A stretch of 64,000 nucleotides of DNA from Chryseobacterium sp. 6424 (GTDB lineage: Bacteria > Bacteroidota > Bacteroidia > Flavobacteriales > Weeksellaceae). The stretch lies in assembly GCF_003692615.1 (NCBI RefSeq), contig NZ_CP023540.1:2522304-2586303 (forward strand). The letters are read 5' to 3'. Every line of letters begins with the position of its first letter. Positions within the stretch are counted from its first letter, which is position 1. The notes under the pieces were generated by a model. It was not told where the DNA came from, made no database searches, and saw only the letters and a list, made by a program, of their open reading frames with translations. Positions 34,063 through 42,269 of the stretch are shown piece after piece. Made by a program: the position numbers and the translations under genes.

Positions 34063-34854
34063 ATGAAAACGAAACTATTATTTCTCGCCCTGATTTTTTC
34101 AAGCATGTGTTTTTCACAACTAGATGATAAATTCTATCAACCAGGAAAAACCATGAAGCCCATCGAAAACATGGAATATACAGAATTTTCTTTACCGGTA
34201 GAAAATGACACCGTAACGGGGATTTTCATCAAAAGTGCCGTGAAACCTAAAGCTACCGTATTGTTTTTTCACGGTTTGGGCGGCAACGTTTCAAGCTATA
34301 CCTTTATGACCAAACCTTTAGCAGAGGCGGGTTATCAGGTGTTGATGATCGATTTCCGGGGCTACGGAAAGTCAACCGGAACGCCGACGCACCAGAATAT
34401 TCAAAAAGATGGGCAAAAGTTTTTGGAATATGCCTTATCTCTTCCTGAAACGAAAGGGAAACCTGTAATCATTTACGGGGCTTCAATGGGAAGCCAGATC
34501 GCCGCGCATTTAGCAAAGAACAATGCGAAAGTTGTCGATCTTTTGATCCTGGATGGCGCGATGTCCTCCCACGCTGATATTGCAAGTCATTTCTCACCAG
34601 AAAATGCCGCGATGATCCAGATGATTCCGTTTCCATATTCGTCAAAAGAAGATATCAAGACGCTTACAATGCCAAAGATTTTCATCCACAGTGCCGGTGA
34701 TAAGACCATCCCGATGGCGCAGGGACAAACGAATTTCAACAATGCGCCAGAACCTAAGAAATTCATTACCTATGAAGGTGGCCATCTGGAAGGCATGGTG
34801 AAGAACCAAACCGAAATCATCAGCAACATTGACGAACTCATCATCAAAAAATAA
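34063..34854 (+). CDS. Secreted alpha/beta hydrolase
   Basis: 263 residues with a signal peptide (about 1-18, ending MCFSQ). The oxyanion region is LFFHGLGGN, the nucleophile elbow YGASMGSQ, the acid in SAGDKTIP and the His in EGGHLEGM, in the order of BAAT/FrsA-like or YqkD-like hydrolases. The substrate is unknown; an esterase or peptidase role is plausible. It has its own promoter and lies upstream of the LytS-type operon without a terminator between them. Confidence 0.85.
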   Translation: MKTKLLFLALIFSSMCFSQLDDKFYQPGKTMKPIENMEYTEFSLPVENDTVTGIFIKSAVKPKATVLFFHGLGGNVSSYTFMTKPLAEAGYQVLMIDFRGYGKSTGTPTHQNIQKDGQKFLEYALSLPETKGKPVIIYGASMGSQIAAHLAKNNAKVVDLLILDGAMSSHADIASHFSPENAAMIQMIPFPYSSKEDIKTLTMPKIFIHSAGDKTIPMAQGQTNFNNAPEPKKFITYEGGHLEGMVKNQTEIISNIDELIIKK

Positions 34855-34926
34855 GGGAAACAGATCCCCAGCAGCAGAAACTTTTCTACATTTAAACATC
34901 CTCATCTACCTCACAAATACTATATC

Positions 34927-36243
34927 ATGTACAGAAGAAGCCTCATCACCACGACCTGGATTACCTTTTTCATCGGGATGTTCATCTTTGTTTTCTTCAG
35001 TAAAGAAAAATCGGTGGAGAATTTCTTTCTGTACCTTATGATTTCGGCGATGTACTCGTTTCCACTGGCGATCGGCAACGGTCTTTTGAACGATATGTTG
35101 TCGAAAAAATATTCATGGGTAGGTGAAACCCGGAAAAGAACAGTTCTGGGTGTTATTTGCACGCTGATCCTGAATGTTGCGTTGGTCTTTATAATTAATT
35201 ATATCAACTTCATCGTCATTCAGAAAGAGGATTTTGATGATTTTTTCAGCGGGACTATCGCCATCAACAACTGGTTTACCATCAATATCGCTTTGCTGAT
35301 CTCGGCCATTCTACACGCAAAAGGTTTTATGGAAGAGTGGAAGAAATCTACCCGTAAGGAAATCGTTGAACAAAAACTGATCGCACGTTCGGCAAATGCC
35401 CAGTTCGAAACTTTAAAAAACCAGCTTGACCCACATTTTCTTTTCAATTCTTTGAATGTGCTGAGCGCGCTCATCGACGAAAACCCTGTACAGGCGCAGA
35501 ATTTCACCGCTTCAATGTCTAAGATCTACCGATATATCCTCGAACAGAAAGACAAGGAACTTGTGACCGTGGCAGAGGAGATTAATTTTGCACAGACCTA
35601 TTGTGAACTGCTCGAAACCCGTTTTGAAGACAGCGTAAGATTCCGCTTTAACGTCAGCGACAAGGTGTTGAAACTTTACGTTGTTCCGCTTTCCCTACAG
35701 CTTCTTTTGGAAAACTGTATCAAACACAATCACGCCACCTCGCACAGACCTTTGGAAATTACAATTTTCTCGGAGGAAGGTTATCTGTTGATTCAGAATA
35801 ATTTACAGGCGCGTGAGCAGGTGAAAGAAAGTTCGGGCATTGGTCTTTCAAATATTGTGCAGCGTTACGCGCTTATTACTAACCAGAATGTCTTTATAGA
35901 AAAATCAGCGGACTTTTTCCGCGTGAAGATACCATTACTTAACCAAAAATCACACATCATGAACACACCACTTTCTAATGAGTCACTCGCGTACGACCGT
36001 GCGGCGAAAAGAGTGAAAGAACTTAAAAGTTTCTACGGAAACCTGATTTCGTACTGTCTTGTAATTCCTTTTTTAATATTTGTGAACCTCTACACCTCAC
36101 CGAAATACCACTGGTTTTGGTGGCCGATGCTGGGCTGGGGAATTGGGCTCGCCTCGCATGCCTTTCAGGTTTTCGGGATCAGCCGAAATTGGGAAGAGAA
36201 GCAGATTAAAAAAATTATGGACCGCGAAAAACAAAAAATTTAA
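34927..36243 (+). CDS. LytS-type sensor histidine kinase fused to a C-terminal 2TM domain
   Basis: 438 residues. Four N-terminal membrane helices (about 8-135) precede a His_kinase domain with the LytS-type phosphoacceptor region LKNQLDPHFLFNSLNVLSAL and the N-box LLLENCIKHNH, then the short ATPase G-box SSGIGLSNIVQRY. From residue 345 (MNTPLSNES, 35959) a separate 2TM domain begins, with AKRVKELKSFYGNL, two hydrophobic helices and ISRNWEEKQIKKIM. The tail matches the stand-alone 2TM protein encoded next, so this looks like a fusion of two adjacent genes. The partner regulator is at 36565. Confidence 0.9.
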   Translation: MYRRSLITTTWITFFIGMFIFVFFSKEKSVENFFLYLMISAMYSFPLAIGNGLLNDMLSKKYSWVGETRKRTVLGVICTLILNVALVFIINYINFIVIQKEDFDDFFSGTIAINNWFTINIALLISAILHAKGFMEEWKKSTRKEIVEQKLIARSANAQFETLKNQLDPHFLFNSLNVLSALIDENPVQAQNFTASMSKIYRYILEQKDKELVTVAEEINFAQTYCELLETRFEDSVRFRFNVSDKVLKLYVVPLSLQLLLENCIKHNHATSHRPLEITIFSEEGYLLIQNNLQAREQVKESSGIGLSNIVQRYALITNQNVFIEKSADFFRVKIPLLNQKSHIMNTPLSNESLAYDRAAKRVKELKSFYGNLISYCLVIPFLIFVNLYTSPKYHWFWWPMLGWGIGLASHAFQVFGISRNWEEKQIKKIMDREKQKI

Positions 36244-36254
36244 AATTAAAAATC

Positions 36255-36545
36255 ATGCAAGATTACGATCAAACCGACCCGAGATACAAAGCTGCTAAAA
36301 GACGCGTGAAGGAAATCAAGGGATTCTATATTCACGCCGCTGTCTATGTATTGGTAAATTTGTTTCTGCTCGCGCTCAACGTACAGCAAGGGGAGCCTGT
36401 TACAGACCTCGACAATTATTGGACCGCCATTTTGTGGGGTGTAGGACTTTTGGCACACGGACTTTCAGTATTTTTACCGCAGATAATTTTCGGAAGAGAT
36501 TGGGAGGAGCGTAAGACACGCGAACTGATGGACAGGTACAAGTAA
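36255..36545 (+). CDS. 2TM domain-containing membrane protein
   Basis: 96 residues. The pattern is YKAAKRRVKEIKGFYIHAAV, two hydrophobic helices (about 25-45 and 55-78), then FGRDWEERKTRELMDRYK. It is a close relative of the C-terminal part of the preceding kinase. 2TM domains commonly accompany LytS/LytTR systems in Flavobacteriia. Their biochemical role is not known to me; modulation of the kinase in the membrane is inference from context. Confidence 0.88.
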   Translation: MQDYDQTDPRYKAAKRRVKEIKGFYIHAAVYVLVNLFLLALNVQQGEPVTDLDNYWTAILWGVGLLAHGLSVFLPQIIFGRDWEERKTRELMDRYK

Positions 36546-36564
36546 CTGAAATATGTATTAAAAA

Positions 36565-37308
36565 ATGATTAAGACCATCATCATCGAGGACGAGAAACCC
36601 GCTGCGCGGAAATTGCAGCGATTATTAAGCGAGTTTAATGATTTACAAGTAGTTACAGCGTTACATTCTGTGGAAGAAGCTGCCTCTTGGCTCGCGGAAA
36701 ACGAGCATCCGGATTTGATATTCTCGGATATCGTACTCGGTGATGGTTTGTCATTTGATATTTTTGAGAAAGTTCCGACTAAAAGCTTTCTGATCTATAC
36801 CACGGCGTTCGATCAGTACACTTTGAAGGCTTTCAAACTTAATTCCATTGACTATCTTCTTAAGCCAATCACCGAAGGTGACCTGAGTTCCGCACTCGAT
36901 AAATACAGGAGTTTTCTGCCAGTCGAGCGACCGCACGACATGCACGAAATCAAATCTTTGATCAATACCGAAAAGCAGAAGCTCTCGCGCATTGTCGTGA
37001 AAATTGGCTACAACCTGCGGATTGTACAAACGGCTGAGATTTCATGCTTTTATAGTGAAAATAAAATCGTTTACCTACAGACCAAAGCACGCGCGTTTCC
37101 AACGGATTTCACGCTTGATGAACTCGAAAATTTATTAGATCAAACTAAATTTTTCCGTGTAAACCGCCAGTTTATCATCAATGCAGACTGCATCAAGAAC
37201 ATTCACACGGCACCATACTACAAAGTGGATCTTGAGTTTCAGCCCGAAGGAGAGATTACCGTTAGCCGTGACCGTGTAAAGGATTTTAAAGAGTGGCTGA
37301 GCCGATAA
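36565..37308 (+). CDS. LytTR-family response regulator
   Basis: 247 residues. A receiver domain (about 1-120) has the acidic pair in IIIEDEKPAARK, phospho-acceptor Asp in LIFSDIVLGDG and the Lys of YLLKPI. A LytTR DNA-binding domain follows (about 140-247), with SRIVVKIGYNLRIV and FFRVNRQFIINADCIKNI. It forms a two-component system with the LytS-type kinase just upstream. Targets are not visible in the window. Confidence 0.93.
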   Translation: MIKTIIIEDEKPAARKLQRLLSEFNDLQVVTALHSVEEAASWLAENEHPDLIFSDIVLGDGLSFDIFEKVPTKSFLIYTTAFDQYTLKAFKLNSIDYLLKPITEGDLSSALDKYRSFLPVERPHDMHEIKSLINTEKQKLSRIVVKIGYNLRIVQTAEISCFYSENKIVYLQTKARAFPTDFTLDELENLLDQTKFFRVNRQFIINADCIKNIHTAPYYKVDLEFQPEGEITVSRDRVKDFKEWLSR

Positions 37309-37329
37309 TTTCAGAATGTATTTGAATTC

Positions 37330-38517
37330 CTATGAAATTACGCCACTCCCAAGCAATTCTTCGCCCTGATACCAAGCTGCAAACTGTCCTTCCGCAATAG
37401 CAGACTGCGGATTTTCAAATTCGATGAAAAGACCTTCTTCAAACTGATATAACGTGGCCGCTTCGAGTGGCTGACGGTAGCGAATCCGTGCCTGAACCTG
37501 CATTGACTCGCCATTTTTTAGCTGAAGATCTTTGCGAACCCAGTGTACATCAGTGTTCTCAATCTTCAAAGCCTTGCGGTAAAGTCCCGGGAAATTTTTC
37601 CCTTCTCCTACGAAAAGCGTATTGGTCGGCATATCCCGCGCGATAATGAAACATGATTCCGCATGTCCGCCAATGCCCAGACCTTTACTCTGACCAATCG
37701 TAAAATAGTGCGCACCCTGATGTTTCCCAATAACTTTTCCGTCGGATTTTGCATATTTCAATTTTCTGGAGAGAAACTGTAGTTCTTCCAATTTTGAGGA
37801 AAAAGCAGGTGTTTCCGCGTTAAAAGCTTCAAAATCATCAAAGATTTCCACGATTTCGCCTTCCTTTGGCTGAAGTTGCTGTTGCAGGAAAGTAGGCAAA
37901 CTCACCTTCCCGATGAAGCATAGGCCTTGCGAATCTTTTTTGTCGGCCGTCACCAATCCAATTTCCTTTGCAATTTCGCGAACTTCCGGCTTAGTCAGTT
38001 CACCAATCGGGAAAAGGGATTTTGACAACTGCTCCTGGCTCAGTTGACACAGAAAGTATGATTGGTCTTTGTTATTGTCCTTACCTGCCAAAAGATGAAA
38101 AATCTCATTGCCATTTTCGTCGAAAGTAGAAGCTACACGTGCGTAATGACCTGTGGCAACTTTATCAGCGCCAAGGGATAAGGCTGTTTTCATAAATACG
38201 TCAAACTTCACCTCGCGGTTGCAAAGTACATCAGGGTTTGGCGTGCGCCCGGCCTCGTATTCCGCGAACATATAGTCCACTATTTTTTCCTTGTAAAGTT
38301 CGCTCATATCAATCACCTGGAACGGGATGCCAAGTTTTTGTGCTACCATCAGCGCATCGTTGCTGTCCTCAATCCACGGGCACTCATCTTCCAGCGTCAC
38401 CGAAGCGTCATTCCAGTTACGCATAAAAAGCGCTACCACATCATGTCCTTGTTTCTGGAGCAAGTATGCTGCAACACTGGAATCTACACCTCCCGATAAT
38501 CCAACTACTACCTTCAT
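37330..38517 (-). CDS. mnmA: tRNA-specific 2-thiouridylase MnmA
   Basis: 395 residues. It thiolates U34 of Lys, Glu and Gln tRNAs, complementing the MnmG modification also encoded in this window. The PP-loop ATPase motif is [17 protein letters not shown] at the N-terminus. The catalytic cysteines are in [12 protein letters not shown] and SQGLCFIGK. The C-terminal beta domains are complete. It is a single gene, convergent with the LytTR regulator, with a promoter box at 38540-38547. Confidence 0.97.
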   Translation of the reverse strand: MKVVVGLSGGVDSSVAAYLLQKQGHDVVALFMRNWNDASVTLEDECPWIEDSNDALMVAQKLGIPFQVIDMSELYKEKIVDYMFAEYEAGRTPNPDVLCNREVKFDVFMKTALSLGADKVATGHYARVASTFDENGNEIFHLLAGKDNNKDQSYFLCQLSQEQLSKSLFPIGELTKPEVREIAKEIGLVTADKKDSQGLCFIGKVSLPTFLQQQLQPKEGEIVEIFDDFEAFNAETPAFSSKLEELQFLSRKLKYAKSDGKVIGKHQGAHYFTIGQSKGLGIGGHAESCFIIARDMPTNTLFVGEGKNFPGLYRKALKIENTDVHWVRKDLQLKNGESMQVQARIRYRQPLEAATLYQFEEGLFIEFENPQSAIAEGQFAAWYQGEELLGSGVIS

Positions 38518-38539
38518 CTTAGAATCTCAAAATTTTGTG

Positions 38540-38547
38540 CAAATTTA
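38540..38547 (-). promoter_or_regulatory. Flavobacterial -7 box for mnmA
   Basis: TAAATTTG on the minus strand, 23 bp before the mnmA ATG. Confidence 0.5.
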
Positions 38548-38801
38548 CGACTTAATTTACAGATTCTGAAGGCAGTGAATTTATGGGTTTCTTCTTGACG
38601 GATTATTGCGCCTGGTTTCCCGACATAGGCAGTAGCACACTCAGTTTCATCGCTGATTACAATCGTTTTTCAATTTCTTAACTGAAGCATTACGGAACGG
38701 GTTTTGATGAAAATATTTTCATCCCGATAGTAGAAAGAGCTATTGAAGCCGCCCTCTTTATATATTCCTTATCTTTAAGACAAAATTTTAAAAAATAAAT
38801 T

Positions 38802-39305
38802 ATGAAAATCGCCAAAATCTCTATGTTTGTCTGCTGTGCAGCCTTTGCGGTATCCTGTTCTACCACAAGAAATTATACGGTAATGCCAAAGAGCGACACC
38901 GATACACAGGGCACGGCAAAATTTACCCAATCCGGTAAAACTGTAGAACTTGATCTGAACGTATATAAACTTACCCCCGGCGCGCATGCGGTACACATTC
39001 ATGAAAACGGAGATTGCTCTGCGGCAGATGCCAGTTCAGCAGGCGGACATTGGAATCCTACAACCGAAGCTCATGGTAAGTGGGGGCATGATGAGCACCA
39101 CCGTGGCGATATCGGAAACCTGAACGCTGATAAAAACGGCACCGCCAGAATCGTATTCAAAACCGATAAATGGTGTATGGGCTGTAGTGATGAGACCAAG
39201 AATATCATGGGGAAATCCATCATTGTACACGCTTCTGCAGATGACTTCAAAACCCAGCCTACTGGGAATGCGGGCGGCCGTGTAGGTTGTGTAGAAATTA
39301 AATAA
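38802..39305 (+). CDS. sodC: Cu/Zn superoxide dismutase, lipoprotein
   Basis: 167 residues. A lipoprotein signal with lipobox FAVSC (about residues 15-19) anchors it outside the cytosol. Metal-ligand motifs are HAVHIHENGDC, GGHWNPTTEAHG and HHRGDIGNL, with the final HASADD and GNAGGRVGC holding the electrostatic loop and disulfide Cys. A CMGC pair in the loop before GKSIIVHA is an extra feature that I recall from other Bacteroidota SodC proteins. It removes superoxide in the periplasm. It is a single gene with a terminator shared with the convergent membrane-protein gene. Confidence 0.95.
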   Translation: MKIAKISMFVCCAAFAVSCSTTRNYTVMPKSDTDTQGTAKFTQSGKTVELDLNVYKLTPGAHAVHIHENGDCSAADASSAGGHWNPTTEAHGKWGHDEHHRGDIGNLNADKNGTARIVFKTDKWCMGCSDETKNIMGKSIIVHASADDFKTQPTGNAGGRVGCVEIK

Positions 39306-39320
39306 TGAGTTGTAAAAATC

Positions 39321-39352
39321 AAAAGCCTCTGAAGTAAGTTTCAGAGGCTTTT
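39321..39352. terminator. Bidirectional terminator between sodC and the membrane protein gene
   Basis: Arms AAAAGCCTCTGAA (39321-39333) and TTCAGAGGCTTTT (39340-39352) with loop GTAAGT. It works on both strands by symmetry and abuts the stop of the minus-strand gene. Confidence 0.9.
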
Positions 39353-40627
39353 TTATTGGTAATAAAGGTTCAGGAAAGTAAAGAATTCAGTCATCCTGAA
39401 AATATTATTGGCTACCAGAAATGCCAAGAGCACAAATAAGGTAGTATAAAGCACTGAAAGCAGTCTCGGAGAGTTACGGTAAGTATGAAATAGCCAACCG
39501 ATAAGCAACGGAACTACAAATATAAAGTGCCCGCCGTAGATGTACGAGGTGTGTAAGCCAAACTTCAGCACACAGTGTATGATGACATCCACCAGAAAAG
39601 AAATCATCAGAACCTGTACCAATCGGTTTCTGAAATTTCTCAGATAGCTCCACAATACCAGCAGCATGATTACGAAGACAAACAGATAAGAAACCCAGGA
39701 ATCGTACACTTCCATAAACAACGCTTTGTATTCAAAACCTTTCCGGTTATGGTAGTCGCGCAGTTCAAAGCCAGAGAAAAGCATGTTTCCGCCCAGGAAC
39801 CAAGAGGTAACCATGTCCCATAGCGGAATGACTTTCGGTTTCGAGAATTTCTCGAGTTGCTCACCAGATTTATTGATGAAACCAAGAAACTTGAAATCTA
39901 CACGGTAAAGGAACAGTAACAGGAATACAGTTACAGCCAAACATATGCGCACTGTGGCCTTCCAAAAATTTCGCCAACTCCTGAAAATATCCTTCTCGAA
40001 AAGAACTGGGATATAAGTTTTCACGATGTTGGTAACCGTCAGTCCGCCAATCGCCAATCCTGAGAAAACAAGTGAAAGTGCAGAGATTTTACCATCATGC
40101 TTAAGTTTCAGAGCCGCGTAATAATTAAAAAGCACCAGAAAAAAGAGCGTATATGTATAAGTTTCCGGAGTAAATGACAGCAAGATGTTCGTAGAGAAAA
40201 ACGCAAAAAACACCACCAGCGGTACAGAAATCTTCTTCGGAAGCTGAATGATATTTTTAAAGTATTTATAGACCTGTATCAAGCCCAGACTTATGGCCGC
40301 ATTACTGCACGAAGCTAATACGAGCCGGAAGACTTCGTCTTTTTTTCCACCAGAAAAAAGATAGGCAAATTCGCGCAGCCAACCGAAATAATAATTCGCC
40401 AGCGGATGCCTTTCATAACCACCGCCAGTCATCACGATCGCCCGGTTATCAAAACTGAAATATGCGTCCCACGGTATGCGGTCATCGAAAATAATACGGT
40501 AATTTATCGCAATATAACTTCCCAGTACGCCGTAAGCAATAATAAAGATGAAAAAAAGAAGAAGCTCGAATTTCGTTGAAGGGAATACAGTCCGGAAGAA
40601 ATCTGTAAGTTTATTTTTAAATGACAA
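39353..40627 (-). CDS. Polytopic membrane protein (DUF6080-like, possible GT-C fold)
   Basis: 424 residues with about ten predicted membrane helices. The N-terminal loop after the first helix contains FDDRIPWDAYFSFDNRAIVM and GGGYERHPLANYYFG, an arrangement with acidic residues that recalls GT-C-type glycosyltransferases. I associate it with the DUF6080 family of Bacteroidota. The only workable start is a TTG at 40627, because a stop lies just upstream and the next in-frame Met is about 65 codons later. Function is not established. Confidence 0.7.
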   Translation of the reverse strand: MSFKNKLTDFFRTVFPSTKFELLLFFIFIIAYGVLGSYIAINYRIIFDDRIPWDAYFSFDNRAIVMTGGGYERHPLANYYFGWLREFAYLFSGGKKDEVFRLVLASCSNAAISLGLIQVYKYFKNIIQLPKKISVPLVVFFAFFSTNILLSFTPETYTYTLFFLVLFNYYAALKLKHDGKISALSLVFSGLAIGGLTVTNIVKTYIPVLFEKDIFRSWRNFWKATVRICLAVTVFLLLFLYRVDFKFLGFINKSGEQLEKFSKPKVIPLWDMVTSWFLGGNMLFSGFELRDYHNRKGFEYKALFMEVYDSWVSYLFVFVIMLLVLWSYLRNFRNRLVQVLMISFLVDVIIHCVLKFGLHTSYIYGGHFIFVVPLLIGWLFHTYRNSPRLLSVLYTTLFVLLAFLVANNIFRMTEFFTFLNLYYQ

Positions 40628-40657
40628 GGCTTAAAATTTCGGCAAAAGTAATAAAAA

Positions 40658-42202
40658 TCACGAATTGCACGAGAGGGTAGAGCAACCCGCCTGCCCGTTA
40701 TAAATGGAAGGTCGCTTCTGCGAAAATTCCGGGTAGATTTCCTTATACGGATTTTCCAGAGCTACCAGAAGTTTATTCAGCAAATCTTTCTTGCCCTCTG
40801 TAATCTCATTAATACACTCGAAAAGCAGGTAGTTCCGCAGGATGAATTTAGGGTTGGTAGCAGCCATTAACTGTTGGGATTCTTCATAGGAGATCGTATT
40901 CTTACTCAGTCTTCTTTGGTAAGTATCAATAAATTGCTGAAATGTCCTCATTTCTTCAGATGAAAGATTTCGGTAAAAGATATCTTTGAAATGTTCCGGA
41001 ATATCAGTGGCGGCTTTTACCTCCTGAAGTTTTACAAAAAATAAAGTATGATCTATCTCAAGGGTTTCCATGAGGGTTTGTGCTTCGTTAAAAAACTGAT
41101 CGTCGTCAGCCTCTGCACTCGCAAAACCAAATTTGGCTCTAAACATCGTATCATGTTTTTCCCAGAAATAAGTTGAAAACTGCTCAAGCGTTTCCTCTAA
41201 AACTTTTGCATCGTTAATCAGCGGATACAGTGCCGAGGCCAATTGCCAGAGATTCCACTGCGCAACTTTTGCCTGATTGCCAAAAGCGTAGCGCCTGCCC
41301 GGCAAATCGGTGGTATTAGGGGTGAAGTTCAGGCTATATTCATCCAAGAAAGAGAATGGACCGTAATCAATCGTCAGACCAAGAACCGACATGTTGTCTG
41401 TATTCATCACGCCGTGCACAAATCCCACCCGGTACCATTCGACCATCAGATCTGCTGTCCTTTTGGTCACCTGCCTGAAAAATTCAATGTATTTTTCTTC
41501 ATTCTGGGCTTTGATTTCCGGGTAATACTGCTGAATGGTAAAATCAGCCAGTTTTCTTAGCGTCACCATATCATCTTGGGCCGCAAGCAGTTGAAAATGG
41601 CCGAAACGCAGAAAACTTTCTGCGGTCCGCATCATGACCGCCCCTTTTTCATACGCGGGATTGCCGCTGTACATGATGTCGCGCAGCACTTCTTCGCCGC
41701 TAAAAGATATTGAGAGTGAACGTGTAGTAGGGATATTCAGATGATGCATGGCTTCGCTCATTAAATATTCCCGAACGGTGGAGCGCAGCACCGCTCTGCC
41801 GTCCGCATGTCGGGAATAGGGGGTGGCACCGGCGCCTTTCCATTGCAGTTCGGTGGTTTTGCCGTTCCCATTGGTAATTTCACCGGCAAAGATTGCGCGT
41901 CCATCGCCCAATTGGCCGGCCCAATTCCCAAACTGGTGGCCTGCATAGGCGGTGGCATAGGTCTTAATATTCTCAGGCAGGGCAGTGGCATTGAGGAAGT
42001 CCCGGTCCGTATCGTTTTCTATTGTCCCGAGACCGATGTCGCGTGCGTGTTTTTCATTAAAGAGCAACAGTTCCGCATTGGGATAACCTGCTATTTCTGT
42101 GGCCGCGAAAAGTACACCCGGTGTCTGCCGCTGCATTTTGTTGCCGGAAAGGTCACCTGGGAAAAGTTCGTAATATGCTTGTGTGATGTTGGCTAAATTC
42201 AT
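40658..42202 (-). CDS. selO: Protein adenylyltransferase SelO (YdiU family)
   Basis: 514 residues from the ATG at 42202; an upstream ATG at 42223 falls inside a terminator hairpin. SelO is a pseudokinase-fold enzyme that transfers AMP to proteins, affecting redox homeostasis. Family segments are YAGHQFGNWAGQLGDGRAI, GAGATPYSRHADGRAVLR and VMNTDNMSVLGLTIDYGPF. The C-terminus ends GCSTLSCNS, with Cys in the place where eukaryotic SelO carries selenocysteine. It is a single gene. Confidence 0.94.
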   Translation of the reverse strand: MNLANITQAYYELFPGDLSGNKMQRQTPGVLFAATEIAGYPNAELLLFNEKHARDIGLGTIENDTDRDFLNATALPENIKTYATAYAGHQFGNWAGQLGDGRAIFAGEITNGNGKTTELQWKGAGATPYSRHADGRAVLRSTVREYLMSEAMHHLNIPTTRSLSISFSGEEVLRDIMYSGNPAYEKGAVMMRTAESFLRFGHFQLLAAQDDMVTLRKLADFTIQQYYPEIKAQNEEKYIEFFRQVTKRTADLMVEWYRVGFVHGVMNTDNMSVLGLTIDYGPFSFLDEYSLNFTPNTTDLPGRRYAFGNQAKVAQWNLWQLASALYPLINDAKVLEETLEQFSTYFWEKHDTMFRAKFGFASAEADDDQFFNEAQTLMETLEIDHTLFFVKLQEVKAATDIPEHFKDIFYRNLSSEEMRTFQQFIDTYQRRLSKNTISYEESQQLMAATNPKFILRNYLLFECINEITEGKKDLLNKLLVALENPYKEIYPEFSQKRPSIYNGQAGCSTLSCNS

Positions 42203-42212
42203 AATAATTGAT

Positions 42213-42246
42213 AAAAAAAACATCCAGCCAATTTCAGGCCGGATGT
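42213..42246 (-). terminator. Rho-independent terminator of the ricT-gldH-pbp1A operon
   Basis: On the minus strand ACATCCGGCC pairs with GGCTGGATGT (one internal mismatch) and is followed by eight T (42213-42220). It lies between the PBP gene stop and the selO start. Confidence 0.85.
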
Positions 42247-42269
42247 ATGGATATGTAATGGAGATTCAA

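Noticed and set aside
38583..38681. 32-codon open frame between mnmA and sodC
   Set aside because: It is too short, with no recognisable motif; the 284-bp gap otherwise shows only promoter-like boxes.
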